Origin: Serratia inhibens
GTDB lineage: Bacteria > Pseudomonadota > Gammaproteobacteria > Enterobacterales > Enterobacteriaceae
Direction: 5' to 3'
DNA: 64,000 nt
NCBI RefSeq assembly: GCF_003591175.1
Contig: NZ_QYYG01000001.1
Coordinates: forward strand, 620,001-684,000
Shown: positions 45,947 through 56,098 of the stretch, piece by piece
Position numbering within the stretch: position 1 is the first letter of the stretch
Layout: every line of letters starts with the position of its first letter
Notes under the pieces: model-generated
What the model saw: the letters and a program-made list of their open reading frames with translations, nothing else
Database searches by the model: none
Told to the model about the DNA's origin: nothing
Position numbers and translations under genes: made by a program

Positions 45947-48212
45947 TCTGTTCGCCGCCTTCAAAAAAGACCGGATTTGGGATTTCGATGGCGGGATCCA
46001 TCCACCGGAAATGAAGACTCAGTCCAGCGGAACGCCACTGCGCACAGCTCCGTTGGCCGAGCGCTTTATTATTCCCCTGCAACAACATCTTGGGCCGGAA
46101 GGCGAGCTGTGCGTCAACGTCGGCGACCGGGTGTTGAAGGGCCAACCGTTGACCCTTGGCCGAGGCCGTACGGTGCCGGTACATGCGCCGACTTCCGGCA
46201 TCGTCAGTGCCATCAAACCGCATATCACCGCCCACCCTTCCGGGTTGGCTGAGCTGTGCGTGATAATCCAGGCGGACGGCGAAGACCGCTGGTGCGAACG
46301 CGAGCCGGTGGCGGATTACCGTCAATTGGCGGCGCAGGATCTATTGCAACGCATTCATCAGGCCGGCATCGCCGGGCTGGGTGGCGCCGGTTTCCCGACC
46401 GCCAGCAAGCTGCAGGGCGGCATGAGCGGCGTGGAAACGCTGATCCTCAACGCCGCCGAATGCGAGCCTTATATCACCGCCGACGACCGTCTGATGCGCG
46501 AACACGCCGACCAGATTATCGAAGGCACGCAGATTTTGCGTCACCTGCTGCAACCCAAGGTCACGCTGATCGGCATCGAAGACAACAAGCCGGAAGCGAT
46601 CGACGCACTGAAGCTGGCGTTGCGCGATCAACCGGGCATCGCCCTGCGGGTGATCCCGACCAAATACCCTTCCGGCGGTGCCAAGCAGCTCACCAAGATC
46701 CTGCTCGGCAAGGAAGTGCCACACGGCAAGCACTCTTCCGCCATCGGCGTGTTGATGCAAAACGTCGGCACCGCTTTCGCCATTAAACGCGCCATTGTCG
46801 ACGGCGAACCGCTGATCGAACGCGTGGTGACCCTGACCGGCGATGCGCTTAGCCAGCCGGGCAATCTGTGGGCGCGCATCGGCACGCCGGTGCAGCATCT
46901 GTTGAATTTTGCCGGCTTCCAGCCGCAGGCGCAGCAAATGGTGGTGATGGGCGGCCCGCTGATGGGCTTTACCCTGCCCGCCCTTAACGTACCGATCGTT
47001 AAAATCAGCAACTGCATTCTGGCCCCGTCGGTCAGCGAAATGGCACCGCAGGAGCCGGAACAGTCCTGTATCCGCTGCGGTCTGTGTGTCGACGCCTGCC
47101 CGGCAGGCCTGCTGCCGCAACAGCTTTACTGGTTCAGCCGCGGCGAAGAACACGAAAAAGCCCGCAATCATAATCTGTTCGATTGCATTGAATGTGGCGC
47201 CTGCGCCTTTGTCTGTCCAAGCAATATCCCGTTGGTGCAGTACTACCGCCAGGAAAAGGCCGAGATCAAAGCCATCGATCAGGAAGCCGCGCGTACCGCC
47301 GAAGCCAAGGCGCGTTATGAAGCCAAGCTGGCGCGACTGGAACGCGAAAAACTGGCGCGTGAAGAGCGCCACAAAAAAGCCGCGGTCAAGCTGACCGATG
47401 ACGATCAGGATGCCGTCCAGGCCGCTCTGGCGCGCGTACGCAGTAAAAATGCCACGCCTGCGACCGGCACGGTGAGCGGTGATGCCCCAGACAACAGCGA
47501 GATGATTGCTGCCCGCGAAGCCCGCAAGGCACAGGCACGCGAACGTCGCGCTCAGTTGGAGACGACAACCGCTCCAGATGCGGCAACGGTCGCTGAAGGT
47601 GAAGACCTGCGTAAAGCGGCGGTTGCCGCTGCGTTGGCGCGGGTAAAAGCCAAAAAAGCCGCACAGCAAGAGGTTGAAACGCCTGTCGACACCGCGCCGG
47701 CCGAACCGGCAACCGCGGTGACGGAAGAAGATCCACGCAAGGCGGCGGTCGCGGCGGCCATTGCCCGCGCCAAAGCCAAAAAGGCGGCGCAGCAAGCCGG
47801 TGTCGAAACGCCTGTCGAAGCCACGCCGGCCGAACCGGCAACCGCGGTGACGGAAGAAGATCCGCGCAAGGCGGCGGTCGCGGCGGCCATTGCCCGCGCC
47901 AAAGCCAAAAAGGCGGCGCAGCAAGCCGGTGTCGAAACGCCTGTCGAAGCCACGCCGGCTGAACCGGCAACCGCGGTGACGGAAGAAGATCCGCGCAAGG
48001 CGGCGGTCGCGGCGGCCATCGCCCGCGTCAAAGCCAAAAAGGCGGCGCAGCAAGCCGGTGTCGAAACGCCTGTCGAAGCCACGCCGGCCGAACCGGCAAC
48101 GGCGGTGACGGAAGAAGATCCGCGCAAGGCGGCGGTCGCGGCGGCCATCGCCCGCGTCAAAGCCAAAAAGGCGGCGCAGAGTCTGGCTACAGCCGAGGCG
48201 GAAAAAGAGTAA
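45939..48212 (+). CDS. rsxC: Electron transport complex subunit RsxC
   Basis: 757 aa. N-terminal NADH/FMN-binding region ([32 protein letters not shown]), two [4Fe-4S] motifs ([24 protein letters not shown]), then an Ala/Lys-rich tail. The last ~205 residues are five copies of a ~43-residue repeat, partly identical at DNA level. RsxC is the NADH-facing subunit. The gene is followed by a Rob-like regulator in the opposite strand rather than by rsxD. Confidence 0.95.
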   Translation: MLNLFAAFKKDRIWDFDGGIHPPEMKTQSSGTPLRTAPLAERFIIPLQQHLGPEGELCVNVGDRVLKGQPLTLGRGRTVPVHAPTSGIVSAIKPHITAHPSGLAELCVIIQADGEDRWCEREPVADYRQLAAQDLLQRIHQAGIAGLGGAGFPTASKLQGGMSGVETLILNAAECEPYITADDRLMREHADQIIEGTQILRHLLQPKVTLIGIEDNKPEAIDALKLALRDQPGIALRVIPTKYPSGGAKQLTKILLGKEVPHGKHSSAIGVLMQNVGTAFAIKRAIVDGEPLIERVVTLTGDALSQPGNLWARIGTPVQHLLNFAGFQPQAQQMVVMGGPLMGFTLPALNVPIVKISNCILAPSVSEMAPQEPEQSCIRCGLCVDACPAGLLPQQLYWFSRGEEHEKARNHNLFDCIECGACAFVCPSNIPLVQYYRQEKAEIKAIDQEAARTAEAKARYEAKLARLEREKLAREERHKKAAVKLTDDDQDAVQAALARVRSKNATPATGTVSGDAPDNSEMIAAREARKAQARERRAQLETTTAPDAATVAEGEDLRKAAVAAALARVKAKKAAQQEVETPVDTAPAEPATAVTEEDPRKAAVAAAIARAKAKKAAQQAGVETPVEATPAEPATAVTEEDPRKAAVAAAIARAKAKKAAQQAGVETPVEATPAEPATAVTEEDPRKAAVAAAIARVKAKKAAQQAGVETPVEATPAEPATAVTEEDPRKAAVAAAIARVKAKKAAQSLATAEAEKE
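47601..48180 (+). repeat. 129-bp tandem repeats encoding the RsxC tail
   Basis: Copies begin near 47601, 47727, 47856, 47985 and 48114 (spacing 126, 129, 129, 129). Each encodes [20 protein letters not shown] followed by a Pro/Thr/Glu linker. Copies 2-5 are almost identical, so unequal recombination could change the number. Confidence 0.92.
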
Positions 48213-48221
48213 CGGAAGAAA

Positions 48222-48244
48222 GCGCCTTGCAGAACGCAAGGCGC
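48222..48244 (+). terminator. Hairpin after rsxC
   Basis: Perfect 9-bp stem GCGCCTTGC / GCAAGGCGC with loop AGAAC, 10 bp past the rsxC stop. Only GTTAGG follows, so the T-run is weak; partial termination is possible before the inverted gene. Confidence 0.6.
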
Positions 48245-48245
48245 G

Positions 48246-48307
48246 TTAGGCTGTGTCCCTTGATGGAACTGCGAATGCACCACGGATCATTAAGGGACGC
48301 AGCCTAA
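48246..48307. repeat. 62-bp inverted-repeat element at the rsxC/regulator junction
   Basis: Arms TTAGGCTGTGTCCCTT and AAGGGACGCAGCCTAA (16 bp, one mismatch) flank a 30-bp centre. It ends across the stop codon of the inverted Rob-like gene, i.e. exactly at the boundary where the operon is interrupted. Confidence 0.7.
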
Positions 48308-49197
48308 TCAATAGAAATCAGATAGGTATAATCGACGTCGATCTGACGCATCTTCAAGTCCTGATTCCATTCCTTGGTTTGAATAATTTCCATTTCTACG
48401 CTGCCCAGCACCTCATGACGCAGCCCCGGCATTACGTGGGTCACCAGATAAGAGAAGAACTGCAAGCACTCTTTCGCCGTGCCCAGATGGTTGATCGAAA
48501 TATACTCGCGGCCGGGAATATGAATATTGTCGATCTGATGCCCCGAAAGAATATCCTTTTTGTTCTCCGCTTCCACCGCCATAACGTGAGTGGATGAGCA
48601 CTGCTTGTCATCACGGTTACGGGCGGAGTGGATGCTGTATACCCGGCGGCAGTCCACATTCAGCCCGCGAAAGAAATCGGTAAAAATCTCGTCCTTCATC
48701 GCCATGCAAGAAGCATGTTCGATTTCCGTTTCAACGGCAAAATCCAGCTGGCGCGAGAAACCAACCAGTTGCATATCCGGCAGCGTTACACGTTTCACCT
48801 CCGGATAGTAATCGGCCGCGAAACTGGCGTCGAAACTGAAGCGCGGCATCAGGCTCTTTACATCCCATTTGTCCATCGAACGATAACGATTGGGCGTGGT
48901 GTCGAAACGCTGTTTGAACATGCGCGTAAAGGTCTGCTGGGAATCAAAGCCCAACTCGTCTGAGATGTCGATGATCGAGCGGTGGGTAATACGTAACGCG
49001 ACTGCGGCACGCGTCAGGATGCGTGAACGGATATAGGTGGCGAGCTGAATCCCGGTGATACGCTTGAATTTGCGCTGCAGGTGCCATTTGGAGTAGCCGG
49101 AAATGCGCGCGACTTCGTCCAGATTTGGCCGTTTCTCCAGATGTATCTCAACCCACTCAATTAATTCTTCAATAAAAAATACATCTTCATTAGTCAT
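48304..49197 (-). CDS. Rob/SoxS-like AraC-family regulator with GyrI-like domain, inserted in the rsx operon
   Basis: 297 aa. The N-terminal AraC DNA-binding domain has GYSKWHLQRKFKRITG and FDSQQTFTRMFKQRF, as in E. coli Rob, MarA and SoxS; a C-terminal ~170-residue domain of GyrI-like/Rob type follows, for effector binding. Rob controls multidrug efflux, superoxide and solvent-tolerance genes. The gene is encoded against the rsx genes, between rsxC and rsxD, with its own upstream region of 379 bp. It could link redox status to efflux or, less likely, regulate rsxDGE (inference). AT content is slightly higher than rsx. Confidence 0.88.
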   Translation of the reverse strand: MTNEDVFFIEELIEWVEIHLEKRPNLDEVARISGYSKWHLQRKFKRITGIQLATYIRSRILTRAAVALRITHRSIIDISDELGFDSQQTFTRMFKQRFDTTPNRYRSMDKWDVKSLMPRFSFDASFAADYYPEVKRVTLPDMQLVGFSRQLDFAVETEIEHASCMAMKDEIFTDFFRGLNVDCRRVYSIHSARNRDDKQCSSTHVMAVEAENKKDILSGHQIDNIHIPGREYISINHLGTAKECLQFFSYLVTHVMPGLRHEVLGSVEMEIIQTKEWNQDLKMRQIDVDYTYLISID

Positions 49198-49576
49198 TAT
49201 TATGCATTCACTAACTCAATATTACTCGGGATAATAACCTACATGGATTATGTAAAAGTTGTTATTTTGTGCGAAAAAACGTACCAAAAATAACATACAA
49301 ATCCTGTGGTTGTGACCTGACTCCGGTCCGCGATGCCAACAGTTTGGCTACTGCATGTTCAAGCTAGCGCAATTTTACCGCAGAAAAAAATCCGATCGCG
49401 CCACAGGGTGATTAAACCGCAGCGCAGCCCGTGCTAAAAGCCTAATACCCCTACAATTAAGACGTATTACCCTTTCAGTGATTGAGGTAGAATGCAGCGC
49501 TGTTATTTTCCCTGTGCCTCCGCTGTGAGGCGCGTAGAACCTGCCGATGCACGGCAAAGATAGGTGTAGTGATTCT
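49198..49576. promoter_or_regulatory. 379-bp region between the Rob-like gene and rsxD
   Basis: AT-rich. It must hold the Rob-like gene promoter and, because rsxD is cut off from rsxA, a new rsxDGE-nth promoter. Candidate: -35 TATTAC (49465-49470), 17-bp spacer, -10 TAGAAT (49488-49493). No gene recognised. Confidence 0.5.
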
Positions 49577-50662
49577 ATGAAGTTCAGGCCGGTACAACAA
49601 ACAGCCGCCAAAGGCTTGCACATCGCCAGTTCCCCTTTCACCCATAACCAGCAAAGCACCAGTCGCATCATGCTGTGGGTGATGCTGGCTTGCATTCCGG
49701 GTATGGCGGCGCAGGTGTGGTTTTTCGGCTACGGCAACCTGATCCAAACCGCGCTGGCGATGATCGTCGCCCTGCTGGCGGAAGGCGCTATCCTCGCCCT
49801 GCGCAAATTGCCGGTACGCGCCCGGCTGGCAGACAACTCGGCGCTGCTGACCGCGCTGCTGCTCGGTATCAGCCTGCCGCCGCTGGCCCCCTGGTGGATG
49901 ATTGTTATCGGTACCTTCTTTGCCATCGTTATCGCCAAACAGCTTTACGGCGGCCTGGGGCAAAACCCCTTCAATCCGGCCATGGTCGGTTACGTGGTGC
50001 TGCTGATCGCCTTCCCGGTGCAGATGACCAGTTGGCTGCCGCCGGATGAACTGCGCGCCAGCGCCCTGTCGTTCCAGGACACCCTGCTGGCTATTTTCAG
50101 CGGCCATACCGCGCAGGGCGCCACTATTCATGAGCTGCAAATGGGCATTGACGGCATCAGCCAGGCTACCCCTTTGGACGGTTTCAAAACCGGCCTGCGC
50201 AGCGGTCATAGCGTCGAGCAGATGCTGCAACAACCGCTGTTCGGCGGCACGCTTGCCGGCATCGGTTGGCAGTGGATCAACCTCGGCTTCCTGGCGGGCG
50301 GTCTGTTTATGCTGGCGCGCCGCCTGATTCACTGGCAGATCCCGTTCAGCATGCTGGCGACCATCGCCTTCTGCTCCGGCCTGGCCTGGTGGTTTGATCC
50401 TGCGCATCAGGCTTCGCCGCTGATCCACCTGTTTTCCGGTGCCAGCATGCTGGGCGCGTTCTTTATCGCCACCGACCCGGTCAGCGCCTCCACCACCCCG
50501 AAAGGCCGCCTGATTTACGGCGCTCTGATTGGCGTGCTGGTGTGGCTGATCCGCGTTTATGGCGGCTACCCGGACGGCGTGGCCTTCGCCGTGTTGCTGG
50601 CCAATATTACCGTGCCGCTGATCGACCACTACACGCAACCACGCGTTTACGGTCATCGCTAA
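49577..50662 (+). CDS. rsxD: Electron transport complex subunit RsxD
   Basis: 361 aa, about nine membrane segments. Aligns with E. coli RsxD ([39 protein letters not shown]). The FMN attachment motif [10 protein letters not shown] has Ser where E. coli has Thr, both capable of the ApbE-mediated phosphoester link. The ATG at 49577 lacks a strong ribosome site. It is now the first gene of the downstream half-operon. Confidence 0.95.
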   Translation: MKFRPVQQTAAKGLHIASSPFTHNQQSTSRIMLWVMLACIPGMAAQVWFFGYGNLIQTALAMIVALLAEGAILALRKLPVRARLADNSALLTALLLGISLPPLAPWWMIVIGTFFAIVIAKQLYGGLGQNPFNPAMVGYVVLLIAFPVQMTSWLPPDELRASALSFQDTLLAIFSGHTAQGATIHELQMGIDGISQATPLDGFKTGLRSGHSVEQMLQQPLFGGTLAGIGWQWINLGFLAGGLFMLARRLIHWQIPFSMLATIAFCSGLAWWFDPAHQASPLIHLFSGASMLGAFFIATDPVSASTTPKGRLIYGALIGVLVWLIRVYGGYPDGVAFAVLLANITVPLIDHYTQPRVYGHR

Positions 50663-50671
50663 GGAGCCATG

Positions 50672-51301
50672 ATGCTGAATTCAATGAGAAAGCATGGCAC
50701 CACGCTTGCGGTATTCGCCGCAGTGACGACCGGTTTGACCGCCGTGGTGCACAGTCTGACGCAGAAAACCATCGCTCATCAGGCAGAACTGCAGCAAAAA
50801 GCGCTGCTCGATCAAGTGGTGCCGCCGGAAAACTACGATAACAACATGCAGACCGAATGCTTCCTGGTCAGCGATCCGGCGTTGGGCAACGGCACCCCGC
50901 ACCGCCTGTATCTGGCGCGCAAGAACGGCCAGCCAACGGCCGCGGCACTGGAAACCACCGCACCTGATGGTTATTCCGGCGCCATTCAGCTGCTGGTCGG
51001 CGCCGATTTCAGCGGTACCGTGCTCGGCACCCGGGTGATCGAACACCACGAAACACCGGGGCTGGGAGACAAGATTGAACTGCGCATTTCGAACTGGATT
51101 TCGTTCTTCAGCGGCAAGAAAATTGCAGGCGCGGACGACAAACGTTGGGCGGTGAAGAAAGACGGCGGCATGTTCGATCAATTCACCGGCGCCACCATCA
51201 CGCCGCGTGCGGTAGTCAACGCCGTTCGTCGCACGGCATTGTATATGGAAACGCTGCCGCCTAAACTCGATACGTTACCTGCCTGTGGAGCCAGCGAATG
51301 A
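50672..51301 (+). CDS. rsxG: Electron transport complex subunit RsxG
   Basis: 209 aa. One N-terminal membrane segment and a periplasmic FMN domain with the covalent attachment Thr in [29 protein letters not shown]-like [26 protein letters not shown] precedes; starts at 50669 and 50672 are both possible. Overlaps rsxE by 4 bp. Confidence 0.95.
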   Translation: MLNSMRKHGTTLAVFAAVTTGLTAVVHSLTQKTIAHQAELQQKALLDQVVPPENYDNNMQTECFLVSDPALGNGTPHRLYLARKNGQPTAAALETTAPDGYSGAIQLLVGADFSGTVLGTRVIEHHETPGLGDKIELRISNWISFFSGKKIAGADDKRWAVKKDGGMFDQFTGATITPRAVVNAVRRTALYMETLPPKLDTLPACGASE

Positions 51302-51996
51302 GTGAAGCAAAAGAGTTGATTGTCCAGGGGCTGTGGAAGAACAACTCCGCCCTGGTGCAATTATTGGGGATGTGCCCGCTGCTGGCCGTCACCTCTACCA
51401 TTACCAACGCCCTGGGGCTGGGGCTGGCGACCACGCTGGTGCTGACGCTGACCAACGGCTCCATTTCTGCGGTGCGCCGCTGGGTGCCGAGCGAAGTGCG
51501 TATTCCTATTTACGTCATGATCATCGCGGCGGCGGTGAGCATTGTACAGATGCTGATCAACGCCTACGCCTTTGGCCTTTACCAGTCGCTGGGGATCTTT
51601 ATTCCATTGATCGTCACCAACTGCATCGTGGTCGGCCGCGCCGAAGCGGTGGCGGCTAGAAAACCGATCGGCCTGTCGGTGCTGGACGGCATGGCTATCG
51701 GCCTGGGCGCCACCGGCGTAATGGTGACCCTGGGAGCGATGCGCGAACTGCTCGGCAACGGTACCCTGTTCGACGGCGCAGATATGCTGCTGGGAAGCTG
51801 GGCCAAGGTACTGCGCATTGAAGTGGTTCATTTCGACAGCCCGTTCCTGTTGGCCATGCTGCCGCCAGGTGCCTTTATTGGCCTGGGCCTGTTGTTGGCG
51901 GTGAAATACCTGATTGACGAACGGATGAAGGCGCGCACCGCCAAGGCGTTAGTGGCCGAGCCGGCGCAGGAACCAGGACAAGCAGAGAAAGCGTAA
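51298..51996 (+). CDS. rsxE: Electron transport complex subunit RsxE
   Basis: 232 aa, six membrane segments. RnfE/RsxE motifs [18 protein letters not shown] and [16 protein letters not shown]. Together with RsxA forms the membrane core. Overlaps nth by 1 bp (TAATG). Confidence 0.95.
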   Translation: MSEAKELIVQGLWKNNSALVQLLGMCPLLAVTSTITNALGLGLATTLVLTLTNGSISAVRRWVPSEVRIPIYVMIIAAAVSIVQMLINAYAFGLYQSLGIFIPLIVTNCIVVGRAEAVAARKPIGLSVLDGMAIGLGATGVMVTLGAMRELLGNGTLFDGADMLLGSWAKVLRIEVVHFDSPFLLAMLPPGAFIGLGLLLAVKYLIDERMKARTAKALVAEPAQEPGQAEKA

Positions 51997-52631
51997 TGAA
52001 TAAACACAAACGCCTGGAAATTCTGACCCGGCTGCGCGACAACAACCCGCAGCCCACCACCGAGCTGGTGTACACCACGCCGTTCGAGCTGTTGATTTCA
52101 GTGCTGCTTTCCGCGCAGGCTACCGACGTCAGCGTCAACAAGGCCACCGCCAAGCTTTATCCGGTGGCCAATACCCCGGCAGCGTTGCTGGCGTTGGGCG
52201 TCGACGGCGTCAAAAGTTACATCAAGACCATAGGCCTGTTTAACAGCAAGGCCGAAAACGTCATCAAGACCTGCCGCATGCTGCTTGAGCTGCACGGCGG
52301 CGAAGTGCCGGAAGACCGCGCCGCGCTGGAGGCTTTGCCAGGCGTAGGCCGCAAAACCGCCAACGTGGTGCTCAACACCGCCTTTGGCTGGCCGACCATT
52401 GCGGTAGATACCCATATCTTTCGCGTCTGTAATCGCACGAACTTCGCGCCGGGCAAAAACGTTGATCAGGTCGAAGAGAAGTTGCTGAAGGTGGTGCCAG
52501 GCGAGTTCAAGGTCGATTGCCACCACTGGTTTATCCTGCACGGGCGCTATACCTGTATTGCACGCAAACCCCGCTGTGGCTCCTGCATCATTGAAGATTT
52601 ATGCGAGTTTGATTGCAAAACCGAGGTGTAA
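51996..52631 (+). CDS. nth: Endonuclease III Nth
   Basis: 211 aa. Helix-hairpin-helix with the catalytic Lys (EALPGVGRKTANVVLNTAFG) and catalytic Asp (TIAVDTHIFRV); C-terminal [4Fe-4S] ligands in CIARKPRCGSCIIEDLC. Bifunctional DNA glycosylase/AP lyase for oxidised pyrimidines. Last gene of the rsx unit; in E. coli dtpA follows, here an AT-rich insertion does. Confidence 0.96.
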   Translation: MNKHKRLEILTRLRDNNPQPTTELVYTTPFELLISVLLSAQATDVSVNKATAKLYPVANTPAALLALGVDGVKSYIKTIGLFNSKAENVIKTCRMLLELHGGEVPEDRAALEALPGVGRKTANVVLNTAFGWPTIAVDTHIFRVCNRTNFAPGKNVDQVEEKLLKVVPGEFKVDCHHWFILHGRYTCIARKPRCGSCIIEDLCEFDCKTEV

Positions 52632-52872
52632 AGTACAACTAAAAACTCGTATGCGCATCCTTCCATCGTGAAGTTATGGCTTTATGTAAACTCTCACAGT
52701 CAGACTGCTTGCAGAGCCAGGAGGATCGGGCAATCTCTGGTTGTCGCCGCGGCAACGGCTCAGCGCCGGTTTCATCCTGTCTGAATAGTCAGTGATAGCG
52801 CCCTACAACGCGGCGACACAGTGAATGATTTGGTTTGAACCTGTCAGTTTTCCATGACGAGGTATTTCCTGC

Positions 52873-54480
52873 TTATTGATCTTCAATAACCGGGACGTAA
52901 GAAAAATAATCAAAATCTGCATACGCGTTTTCCCCCGTAAAGTCCTGGCAACAAATACCGACAAATGCTCCAGTAAACCGCTCATGGCCTTTTTCTTTGA
53001 AGTATTCATCAGACAACTTGCTGTATTCAACATACCCCGCCACGCGATGCCACTCTTTCTCGTCATAGGAATAAAAGAAGAAGGCAGCGTCATGACTCAC
53101 CTCAACTTTTAGATGAACCGGACTATCATTGTCCAGTTCAATCCCCTTTTCCGTCGGCTGACTGAATCTGTTCAGGTCATTAATCATCAGGTTAAGGGTG
53201 CGTTTCCCCTCACTGTCAGCCGTCAAAAACAAATAAATATAGTTAGTGGTATCGTAAATACAGACCAGTCCTGCCATTTGCTGGAAAGAAGTCGGTGTGA
53301 AATCAACGCATGTTTGTGCCCTGAAAACGAAGTCCGTTTGTCTTCTGGCCACCAAACTCTGGCAGTGGTGGGAACTGAGAGACTCTTTGCCATGCAACCG
53401 CAGCCACCCTTTTTTGGCTTTCAAGCTACAAATTTCCTCAGGAAGCGGAATGCGCAGGCTTTGAAAGTGCAGCGGCAAAGTGGACGAGTCAAAATCATCC
53501 CGTTCCGGCTCATCAGGCCAGGGCTTTTCCGGTAACCGGCAGTGGACGACAAGATCCGCAGTGGTTTTCTCATTGGACAGTCTTAACCAACCGTCGTGGC
53601 TCCAGTAGACTTTTTGGATGGCAGTTTCCCTGCCCATTGGGCTTCTGCCGCGTGAAGGCAAAGGCCGGCCACAGAGGTGAACCATAAAACACTCGCCCAG
53701 CTCGGTTTCAACCAGATCGGCATGGCCGGTACGCTGCAATGGGAGCCGGCAATCATAACGGGAAGTCATCATCTGCCCACAGGGATCGGTTTCGTACGGC
53801 CCCAGTAAATGGCGCGAACGCGCCATAGTCACGCCATGATTGTAGAAGGTCCCCCCTTCTGCCGTTAAGAGATAGAACCAGCCGTTCCGCTCATAAATGT
53901 GTGGCCCTTCCGTCGTGCCCAGATCGCTGCCGTTATAAATCTTTTGACACTTACCGATGAATTTTCTGCTTTCCTCATCGTATTGCTGAATAATGATGCC
54001 ATTCCACTGTGGGAAGCCCGGCTTCCCACCATCCCGGTAACTCATCTCCATACTCACCAGCCATTTGGTACCGTCGCTTTTATGAAACAGCGACGGATCA
54101 ATTCCCCGGCTGTTGAGATAGGTTGGCTCAGACCATTCCCCCTCAATGTCCGACGTTGTCACTATAAAATTGTTAACATCCCAAAACCTGCCCGTCAGGT
54201 TTTTTACATCGGTGTAAACCAGGTAAAATTGCCCCTTATCGATACTCAGGCAAGGCGCGTAAATCCCGCCAGAGTCCGGGTTACCTTTCATATCCAACTG
54301 GCTCACTCTGTTAAGGGGGTATGAGATTAATTTCCAGTTTTTTAAATCAAAAGATTTATAGAGACAGATACCAGGAAACCATTCGAATGTTGAAGTAACG
54401 ATATAATAGGCATGATTAGCATAGATAATAGAAGGATCCGGGTTAAATCCTGGCAAAACAGGGTTATTAATGGTTGTCAT
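52873..54480 (-). CDS. Glycoside hydrolase family 43 beta-xylosidase
   Basis: 535 aa. GH43 five-bladed propeller with catalytic base D15 (NPDPSI), pKa modulator D128 (GIDPSLF) and general acid E191 (TTEGPHIY), then the C-terminal beta-sandwich of the subfamily including XynB-type enzymes. Intracellular hydrolysis of xylooligosaccharides (no signal peptide). ATGA overlap with the transporter gene. Lower GC than the flanking rsx genes, suggesting transfer. Confidence 0.9.
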   Translation of the reverse strand: MTTINNPVLPGFNPDPSIIYANHAYYIVTSTFEWFPGICLYKSFDLKNWKLISYPLNRVSQLDMKGNPDSGGIYAPCLSIDKGQFYLVYTDVKNLTGRFWDVNNFIVTTSDIEGEWSEPTYLNSRGIDPSLFHKSDGTKWLVSMEMSYRDGGKPGFPQWNGIIIQQYDEESRKFIGKCQKIYNGSDLGTTEGPHIYERNGWFYLLTAEGGTFYNHGVTMARSRHLLGPYETDPCGQMMTSRYDCRLPLQRTGHADLVETELGECFMVHLCGRPLPSRGRSPMGRETAIQKVYWSHDGWLRLSNEKTTADLVVHCRLPEKPWPDEPERDDFDSSTLPLHFQSLRIPLPEEICSLKAKKGWLRLHGKESLSSHHCQSLVARRQTDFVFRAQTCVDFTPTSFQQMAGLVCIYDTTNYIYLFLTADSEGKRTLNLMINDLNRFSQPTEKGIELDNDSPVHLKVEVSHDAAFFFYSYDEKEWHRVAGYVEYSKLSDEYFKEKGHERFTGAFVGICCQDFTGENAYADFDYFSYVPVIEDQ

Positions 54481-55853
54481 CTCAACTCTCCCTTAACTTC
54501 TGAAACAACGTCGGTAGAGGCATTTTTTGGCAAATACGCATCACCACCCTTCTTGTGATCAAGATTATATTTCCTGAGGATCAGAATAAGACTCAAGATT
54601 AACAGTGCCGGGATAATCGTGAAAATAAGACGAATACAGAGAGTGGCGGTATCCGCTTGGGTAGCCGAGTTGCCTATATAGCCACCGACCGTCAGTAACC
54701 ACCCCATTAATGCGCCACCTATTGCAATGCCGACCTTGATGGCAAAAATGTTCGTTGAAAAAACCAGCCCGCTGAATGACTTCCCGGCTTTACCTTCAAT
54801 ATGGTCAATAATATCGCTGAGGAGACTCCATTGTAACGGCGTTGCAGTAGAGTTTATAAAGTGGACACATCCGATAATCACACAGATAACAATGACATAT
54901 TGCGCTGGAACGAAAAACAAACCGATCATGATGGCGGCTTGCACCGTCATTGCCATTTTATAAGCAAATAACCGGTCTAGTTTTGAATACAAAGACGTGG
55001 TAAACATTGACCCAAAAAATTTGGCACCAAGAATGATGGTTAGAATAATGCTGACAAGATCAGGCCGATGCAAATAATAAGTAACGAAATACATCGCGCC
55101 ACCGGTTTTTAAAATACCTGCCGTCAGGTTAACTACATTGAGTAAAAATAACTTCCTCCAGTTTCTATCGGATGAAAGATGGCGGAGCTCTTTGAAAACA
55201 GTGCTGAATTTCTGTGATTTATCCACAGGGCGAGCATACTTTTCATTGGTCAAAGCGAAACAAAGATAAAACATAACGGTGCTGATCACTCCCATCAACA
55301 CCATAGCGTAAAAGTAGCCGTGTTGCAGATTGCCGCCCCCCAGGGTTTTAGTCAACGGCAGGGCAACAACCGATACTATGATCCCGCCCAGCGCCGCGAA
55401 GGCAAAGCGGTACGATTGCATGGAAACGCGTTCGTCCGGGTTTTGGGAGAGATTATTAATCATGGCGCAATAAGGGACGTTTACCAACGTATAAAGCAGT
55501 GATAATGCAGTATAAGAAACATAGGCATAGATCAGCTTGCCCGTTTCACCGAATTCCGGGGTGAAAAAAGTGAGAGAGCCAAGAATACCGAAGGGTAATG
55601 AGAACCAAAGTAAGTAGGGTCTGAACTGTCCGTGCTTTGTTGAGGTGTGATCGGCTAAAAAGCCGATGTAGACATCGAAAAAGGCATCCAGGATACGTAC
55701 GACAAGAAACATGATTCCCATATGAAAGGCGCTGAGGCCATAAATATCCGTATAAAAATACGCCATGAACAACATGATGGTTTGCCAGATGATGTTCGAT
55801 GCGCCATCGCCCAATCCATAGCCTATTTTCTCTTTAACCGTGAGTTTAGACAT
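54477..55853 (-). CDS. GPH-family xyloside/glycoside cation symporter
   Basis: 458 aa, twelve membrane segments. GPH hallmark YGLGDGASNIIWQTIMLFMA and IGFLADHTSTKHGQFRPYLL. Likely imports xylosides for the adjacent GH43 enzyme, as in XynT/YagG-type operons. It is the first gene of this operon, with a 245-bp gap to the AraC regulator on the same strand. Confidence 0.88.
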   Translation of the reverse strand: MSKLTVKEKIGYGLGDGASNIIWQTIMLFMAYFYTDIYGLSAFHMGIMFLVVRILDAFFDVYIGFLADHTSTKHGQFRPYLLWFSLPFGILGSLTFFTPEFGETGKLIYAYVSYTALSLLYTLVNVPYCAMINNLSQNPDERVSMQSYRFAFAALGGIIVSVVALPLTKTLGGGNLQHGYFYAMVLMGVISTVMFYLCFALTNEKYARPVDKSQKFSTVFKELRHLSSDRNWRKLFLLNVVNLTAGILKTGGAMYFVTYYLHRPDLVSIILTIILGAKFFGSMFTTSLYSKLDRLFAYKMAMTVQAAIMIGLFFVPAQYVIVICVIIGCVHFINSTATPLQWSLLSDIIDHIEGKAGKSFSGLVFSTNIFAIKVGIAIGGALMGWLLTVGGYIGNSATQADTATLCIRLIFTIIPALLILSLILILRKYNLDHKKGGDAYLPKNASTDVVSEVKGELR

Positions 55854-56098
55854 GTTGATACCTTTTGAGTTTTTATAGAGTCAGACAGCACTGACGTCCT
55901 GGCATCAAAAATAATCTTTATCTTGGGAGACGGCTGTAACGGAAAATGGATTTTATATAATTTTTTTGCGCTTGCAGAGTAACGGAGATCACCATTTTGC
56001 AAAGAGATGATTGCCTGAATTCCGTTGACATAGGTTTGAACGGCCGTTTCACCCTATGGAAACGACGACCAGGTTATATAACCTGTTCTAATGGATGC

